A stretch of 10,248 bases of DNA from Bacteroidales bacterium UBA1197. GTDB lineage: Bacteria; Bacteroidota; Bacteroidia; Bacteroidales; UBA932. The position numbers and the translations under genes were made by a program. The notes under the pieces are model-generated. The model was not told the origin of the DNA and made no database searches. It saw only the letters and a list, made by a program, of their open reading frames with translations. The first letter of the stretch is position 1; every line of letters begins with the position of its first letter. Below are positions 6,398-10,248 of the stretch, one piece after another. Location of the stretch: contig DBYB01000053.1 in the NCBI GenBank assembly GCA_002309995.1, forward strand, positions 1 to 10,248, in the 5' to 3' direction.

Positions 6398-8479
6398 TTA
6401 TACCCTCTTTACCCTGGACACCTGCTTGAGGGCTCCTGTCTGGGAGATCACCTTATCCAGTTCCGTAGCGGACGGGACCAGGATGCGCATCGTTATTTCG
6501 TAGGTGCCGGCGCGCGGATTCTCGTTTACGTTGAACGAACGGATTGAGGCGCGGAACTGGCCCACAACGTCCATTATGTGCGGGAGCACGGAGTGATCCA
6601 TCTCCGTTGTGATGCTGAGGGTGGCGAGGAAGCTGCCGGCCGCCGCCGTATCCTGCCAGATAACCTTCTGGATGCGGTAGGGATAGCGCTCCAGGAGCCT
6701 GGCCGCGTTGGGGCAGGAGATGCGGTGAATCTTGATGCCGGCGCTGCGCGTCACGAAGCCGAAGACATCGTCGCCGAAAACAGGGTTGCAGCAGGCTGCC
6801 ATCTTGTAGTCCAGGCCCTTGACGTTCTTGGCATTGAGGACCAGGATGTCCTCTCCGGAGTTGCTGTAGGCGGTTTTCTCTTTGGAAGCGCTGTCTTGCT
6901 GCACTTGCTCGTGCACCTGCTGGGCGGCTGCCTTCTCCTGTATGTGAGCCTTGATGTCGTTGATATCCACGTCGCCGGTGGCGATGGCGGCCATAAAACT
7001 GAGCACCGACTTGTAGCCGAGCGCCTTCATATACTCCGTCTGCATTCCGTCGGGGAAATCCAGTTTCCAGTTCTTCAGGCGGCGCTCCAGTATCTCGCGG
7101 CCCTCGGCGGCTTTCTTGCGCTCTTCGGCGTCCAGCTCCAGTTTGATTTTGCTGCGGGCCTTGGAGGTCACCACCCAGTTCAGCCAGTCGCGGTTGGGCC
7201 GCTGGTTCTTCTGGGTGAGTATTTCAACGGTGTCGCCCGTCTTGAGTTTCTCCTTGATCTGCACGGCCTTGCCGTTCACGCGGCCGCCGGTGCATCTGGA
7301 GCCCAGGCCGGAGTGGATGTTGAACGCGAAGTCCAGCACAGAGGCGCCGGCCGACAGTATCCTGAGCTCGCCGGTGGGGGTGAAGACGAATATCTCCTTA
7401 TCGGGCGGGGAGGGGAGATCCTCAGGCTTGGCGTCGTACGGATGCTCCAGGGCTTCACGCACCGACTGCAGCCAGCGGGCGGTGGTCTCTTCGCCCTTGA
7501 TGCCCTTGTAGGCCCAGTGGGCGGCGTGTCCGTTCTCGGCGATGTCGTCCATTCGGACCGTGCGGATCTGCACCTCCAGGGTGTTGCCGCGTTTGTTGTT
7601 GACGGTTATGTGGAGCGACTCGTAGCCGCTGGGGCGCGGGGTCGTGATCCAGTCGCGCAGACGCCTGGTGTCGGGCTCGTATTCCTCGGTAACGTAGGAA
7701 TATACCTGCCAGCAGAGTTTCTTCTCCAGCTCCGGCTCGGGCGGGCAATCGATGATGAACCGGATGGCGAACACGTCGTACACGCCCTCGAAAGGCACTT
7801 TCTGCACCTGCATCTTGCGCCAGATGGACCAGGCGCTCTTGGTGCGCACCTTGAGTTTGTATTGGATGCCGGCATCGGAGAGTTTCTTCTTCAGCGGCTC
7901 GATGAATTCTTCGGTGAGGCGCTCGCGGTCTTTCTCTGTGGCCTTGAGCTTGTTGGTGATGGCCCTGTACTGCTCCGGCTCGGCGTGGCGGAAGTAGATG
8001 TTGCCGAGCTCGCTGTTGATGTTGTACATACCCAGCTGGTGCGCCAGCGGCATATAGAGCATCAGCGTCTCCAGAAGTTTCTGGTCCCTGGACATCTTGG
8101 GGAACATATCCAGGTTGCGCATCACCTCCAGACGGTCGGCCAGCTTGATGACGCTGACGCGGGGGTCGGTGCAGTAGCTTACGATGAGTTTCTTGTACTT
8201 CTCGGCTTCCAGGCTGGTGTCCTTGGGCTTGATGGTGGCGATGTGGTTGAGCCCGTCCACTATCATTCGAACGTCCTGGGGGAACGAACTGATGTCGATA
8301 TCCTTGTGCGCGCGGGTGGCTTCGTGCAGATAGACGGCGGCGGCGCAGGATTCCGGCAGGCCGATTTCGTCCGTAACTATGCGGGCCACTGCGTCGGCGT
8401 GGCTTATGAAAGGGGAACCGTCGTAACGGGTCTCGCCCTCAAGGGCTTTCAGGGCTATCTGGCGGGCTTCTTCGGTCAT
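6398..8479 (-). CDS. relA: Long RelA/SpoT homologue, (p)ppGpp synthetase with degenerate hydrolase site
   Basis: A 693-residue RelA/SpoT (RSH) protein that makes the stringent-response alarmone (p)ppGpp from ATP and GTP/GDP on starved ribosomes. Domains in order: HD-type hydrolase fold (about 5-150); synthetase (about 205-325) with the expected D235 in YDVFAIR, PRPSGYESLH, E302 in EVQIRT and HAAHWAYK; TGS (363-422, FVFTPTGE ... GDTVEILT); helical linker; conserved-cysteine domain with C563-C564-N-P; C-terminal ACT (about 618-693). The hydrolase motif is broken: the canonical LHDVVEDT reads L51-H52-E53-A-T-R56-A57, changing the HD aspartate and both following acidic residues, although H27 and the D115 of LADR remain. 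This predicts a synthetase without hydrolysis, like E. coli RelA, implying a separate hydrolase elsewhere. The start fits the promoter; the N-terminus is about 20-25 residues shorter than in bifunctional Rel. Confidence 0.92.
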   Translation of the reverse strand: MTEEARQIALKALEGETRYDGSPFISHADAVARIVTDEIGLPESCAAAVYLHEATRAHKDIDISSFPQDVRMIVDGLNHIATIKPKDTSLEAEKYKKLIVSYCTDPRVSVIKLADRLEVMRNLDMFPKMSRDQKLLETLMLYMPLAHQLGMYNINSELGNIYFRHAEPEQYRAITNKLKATEKDRERLTEEFIEPLKKKLSDAGIQYKLKVRTKSAWSIWRKMQVQKVPFEGVYDVFAIRFIIDCPPEPELEKKLCWQVYSYVTEEYEPDTRRLRDWITTPRPSGYESLHITVNNKRGNTLEVQIRTVRMDDIAENGHAAHWAYKGIKGEETTARWLQSVREALEHPYDAKPEDLPSPPDKEIFVFTPTGELRILSAGASVLDFAFNIHSGLGSRCTGGRVNGKAVQIKEKLKTGDTVEILTQKNQRPNRDWLNWVVTSKARSKIKLELDAEERKKAAEGREILERRLKNWKLDFPDGMQTEYMKALGYKSVLSFMAAIATGDVDINDIKAHIQEKAAAQQVHEQVQQDSASKEKTAYSNSGEDILVLNAKNVKGLDYKMAACCNPVFGDDVFGFVTRSAGIKIHRISCPNAARLLERYPYRIQKVIWQDTAAAGSFLATLSITTEMDHSVLPHIMDVVGQFRASIRSFNVNENPRAGTYEITMRILVPSATELDKVISQTGALKQVSRVKRV

Positions 8480-8501
8480 CTCTTATCAGTTCTTGTTACT
8501 A

Positions 8502-8509
8502 CAAATATA
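8502..8509 (-). promoter_or_regulatory. -7 element of the relA promoter
   Basis: On the minus strand this reads TATATTTG, an exact TAnnTTTG match, 22 bases before the relA ATG. The expected -33 position falls within the start of the uvrB promoter on the opposite strand and reads TGCG on the minus strand, a poor match. Confidence 0.55.
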
Positions 8510-8522
8510 TGAAATAAATTAG

Positions 8523-8530
8523 TATCTTCG
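8523..8530 (+). promoter_or_regulatory. -7 element of the uvrB promoter
   Basis: TATCTTCG matches TAnnTTTG except for one T-to-C change. It lies 9 bases before ATG 8540, so the message would start within a few bases of the start codon. No clear -33 element is seen; that position overlaps the opposing relA -7 element. No SOS-type operator is evident in the 60-base intergenic region. Confidence 0.5.
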
Positions 8531-8539
8531 CAGTACCTT

Positions 8540-10248
8540 ATGAAGTTTGTTCTCGAGTCTGCATACAAGCCCGCCGGAGACCAGCCGGAGGCCATAAACC
8601 AGCTCTGTTCGGCATTGTCCGAAGGAGTGCCGGACGTTACCCTTCTGGGCGTCACCGGTTCCGGCAAGACCTTCACGATGGCCGGCGTAATCGAGCGCCT
8701 GCAGCGTCCGGCCCTGATTCTCAGTCACAACAAGACGCTTGCGGCGCAACTGTACGGGGAATTCAAGTCTTTCTTCCCGCACAACGCCGTGGAGTACTTC
8801 GTGTCGTACTACGACTATTATCAGCCCGAGGCATACATCCCGGTTACGGATACCTATATAGAGAAGGACCTCAGCATAAACGACCAGATTGAGAAACTCC
8901 GTTTGTCTGCCGCTTCTGCGCTGATGAGCGGCAGGCGCGACGTTATAGTCGTTTCCAGCGTCAGCTGCCTGTACGGCATCGGCAATCCGGAGGATTTCCA
9001 TTCGCAGACGATAGAGGTCGTGAAAGGGGAGCGCCGCTCGCTCACGGGCCTGCTGTACAAGCTGGTCGATGCTCTCTACAGCCGTACCGAGACCGATTTC
9101 AAGCGCGGGACCTTCCGTGTGCACGGCGATATAATTGATGTGTTCCTGGGTGGGGCGGACGAGGCCGTACGCATTGAGTTTTTCGGCGACGAGGTTGACG
9201 GGTTGAGTTTGATTGATCCGGTGACGGGCGCCCATATAGAAGAAATCGACCGGGTGAGCATTTGCCCGGCGACAAACTTCGTGACTACCCGCGAGCGCTC
9301 GATTGCTGCCGTGAGTGCCATACAGGACGACCTGGTGAAGCAGATCGCCTGGTTCGAGTCGCAGGGCAGGGGACTGGAGGCCAAGCGCCTGAAGCAGAGG
9401 GTGGAATACGACCTCGAGATGATCAAGGAGATGGGCTATTGCCCCGGCATCGAGAACTATTCCCGCTACTTCGACGGGCGCAAGGAAGGGGAGCGGCCCT
9501 TCTGCCTGCTGGACTATTTCCCCAAGGATTTCGTGACTTTCGTCGATGAGAGTCACGTGACGCTGCCGCAGGTTCGCGCGATGTACGGCGGCGACCATTC
9601 CCGCAAGAGCGTGCTGGTGGAGTACGGCTTCCGCCTGCCCGCAGCGTCCGACAACCGTCCGCTGAAGTTCGAGGAGTTCGAGGCCCTTACGGGGCAGATG
9701 GTATATGTGAGCGCCACTCCGGCCGACTACGAACTCCAGAAGTCGGAAGGCCTTGTGGTAGAACAGGTTGTGCGTCCTACCGGGCTGCTGGATCCGCCCA
9801 TCGAGGTGCGCCCGGTGGAGGGGCAGGTGGACGACCTTGTGGAAGAGATACGCAAGCGCGCCGAGGACGACGAGCGGGTGCTGGTGACAACGCTGACGAA
9901 GCGAATGGCCGAGGAGTTGGACGAATACCTGCGCCGCATCGGCGTGCGCGTGCGCTATATCCATTCGGACGTCGATACGTCTGAGAGGGTTGAGATAATC
10001 GAGGACTTCAAGCAGGGCCTGTTCGATGTGCTGGTAGGCGTTAACCTGCTGCGCGAGGGATTGGATATCCCTTCAGTGTCGCTGGTGGCCATATTGGATG
10101 CTGACAAGGAGGGCTTCCTCAGGACAGGCCGCGCGCTCACGCAGACCGCCGGCCGCGCCGCCCGCAACGTTCACGGGCTGGTGATAATGTATGCCGATAC
10201 CATCACTCCGTCGATGGAGCAGACCATACGCGAGACCGAGCGCCGGCG
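8540..10248 (+). CDS. uvrB: Excinuclease ABC subunit B (UvrB), truncated by the window edge
   Basis: The damage-verifying helicase-like subunit of UvrABC nucleotide excision repair. The first 569 residues are present with no stop before the right edge. The start MKFVLESAYKPAGDQPEAI is typical. Walker A is G37-VTGSGKT44. The beta-hairpin that clamps DNA includes YYDYYQPEAYIP (90-101). The Walker B/DEAD-like box is D336-E-S-H339 in FVDESHVTLPQ, and YVSATP and helicase motif VI QTAGRAAR (535-542) follow. The roughly 100 C-terminal residues, including the UVR domain that binds UvrC, should lie beyond the window. The segment before motif VI reads GFLRTGRALTQ where GFLRS-x-RSLxQ is usual, a mild departure at an otherwise conserved site. 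The gene is divergent from relA with a shared promoter region and has a very short predicted leader. Confidence 0.95.
   Translation, partial: MKFVLESAYKPAGDQPEAINQLCSALSEGVPDVTLLGVTGSGKTFTMAGVIERLQRPALILSHNKTLAAQLYGEFKSFFPHNAVEYFVSYYDYYQPEAYIPVTDTYIEKDLSINDQIEKLRLSAASALMSGRRDVIVVSSVSCLYGIGNPEDFHSQTIEVVKGERRSLTGLLYKLVDALYSRTETDFKRGTFRVHGDIIDVFLGGADEAVRIEFFGDEVDGLSLIDPVTGAHIEEIDRVSICPATNFVTTRERSIAAVSAIQDDLVKQIAWFESQGRGLEAKRLKQRVEYDLEMIKEMGYCPGIENYSRYFDGRKEGERPFCLLDYFPKDFVTFVDESHVTLPQVRAMYGGDHSRKSVLVEYGFRLPAASDNRPLKFEEFEALTGQMVYVSATPADYELQKSEGLVVEQVVRPTGLLDPPIEVRPVEGQVDDLVEEIRKRAEDDERVLVTTLTKRMAEELDEYLRRIGVRVRYIHSDVDTSERVEIIEDFKQGLFDVLVGVNLLREGLDIPSVSLVAILDADKEGFLRTGRALTQTAGRAARNVHGLVIMYADTITPSMEQTIRETERR

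Noticed and set aside
6578..8512. A 644-codon plus-strand open frame antisense to relA
   Set aside because: It mirrors the relA codons: the translation is low-complexity, rich in Val/Leu/Gly/His/Asp, with no recognisable domain. The relA frame shows a complete multi-domain RSH protein. Long antisense frames are expected in GC-biased genes.
8519..9964. A 481-codon minus-strand open frame antisense to uvrB
   Set aside because: UvrB motifs fill the plus strand throughout, and the antisense translation has no domain signature. It is a codon-bias shadow.

Overview
The window looks like a chromosomal segment from a member of the Bacteroidota, most likely order Bacteroidales. Three things point there. 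Promoters match the Bacteroidota -7 element (TAnnTTTG). The first gene encodes a lipoprotein remnant of a DUF1680/GH127-type plant-glycan hydrolase. The housekeeping proteins (ParE, RelA/SpoT, UvrB, MenA-like prenyltransferase) have Bacteroidales-like sequence. The coding DNA is GC-rich for the phylum, so a Rikenellaceae-like or related uncultured gut lineage is possible, but the genus cannot be fixed from this window.

Layout. (1) 39-1161, plus: a broken GH127-family lipoprotein gene. The N-terminal half is intact up to the first zinc-ligand motif, then a stop. A recognisable C-terminal tail follows in another frame, so the middle of the gene has been lost. (2) 1150-2720, minus: a two-gene operon with a cation diffusion facilitator (Zn-type signature) followed after 2 bases by an AlkZ-related winged-helix protein. 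A possible 37-codon small ORF sits in front of it. (3) 2873-4419, plus: a two-gene operon with a MenA-like UbiA prenyltransferase overlapped by a CPBP intramembrane protease, ending in a candidate terminator. (4) 4487-6388, plus: parE with its own promoter. (5) 6398-8479, minus: a long RelA/SpoT homologue whose hydrolase active site is degenerate; it converges on parE with a 9-base gap. (6) 8540 to the right edge, plus: uvrB, cut by the window end.

The two divergent intergenic regions (CDF/prenyltransferase and relA/uvrB) share one design: CAAATATA, then 12-13 AT-rich bases, then TATCTTTG or TATCTTCG. This is read as two back-to-back -7 elements so close together that the upstream part of each promoter lies in the other. 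No RNA genes, CRISPR array, insertion sequence or attachment site was seen. No gene-free stretch exceeds about 150 bases.

Most of the window is ordinary housekeeping sequence, and I do not see a convincing new multi-gene system. The items most worth a second look are the internal deletion in the GH127 gene, the matched bidirectional promoters, the synthetase-only appearance of the RelA/SpoT protein, and the small ORF ahead of the metal transporter.
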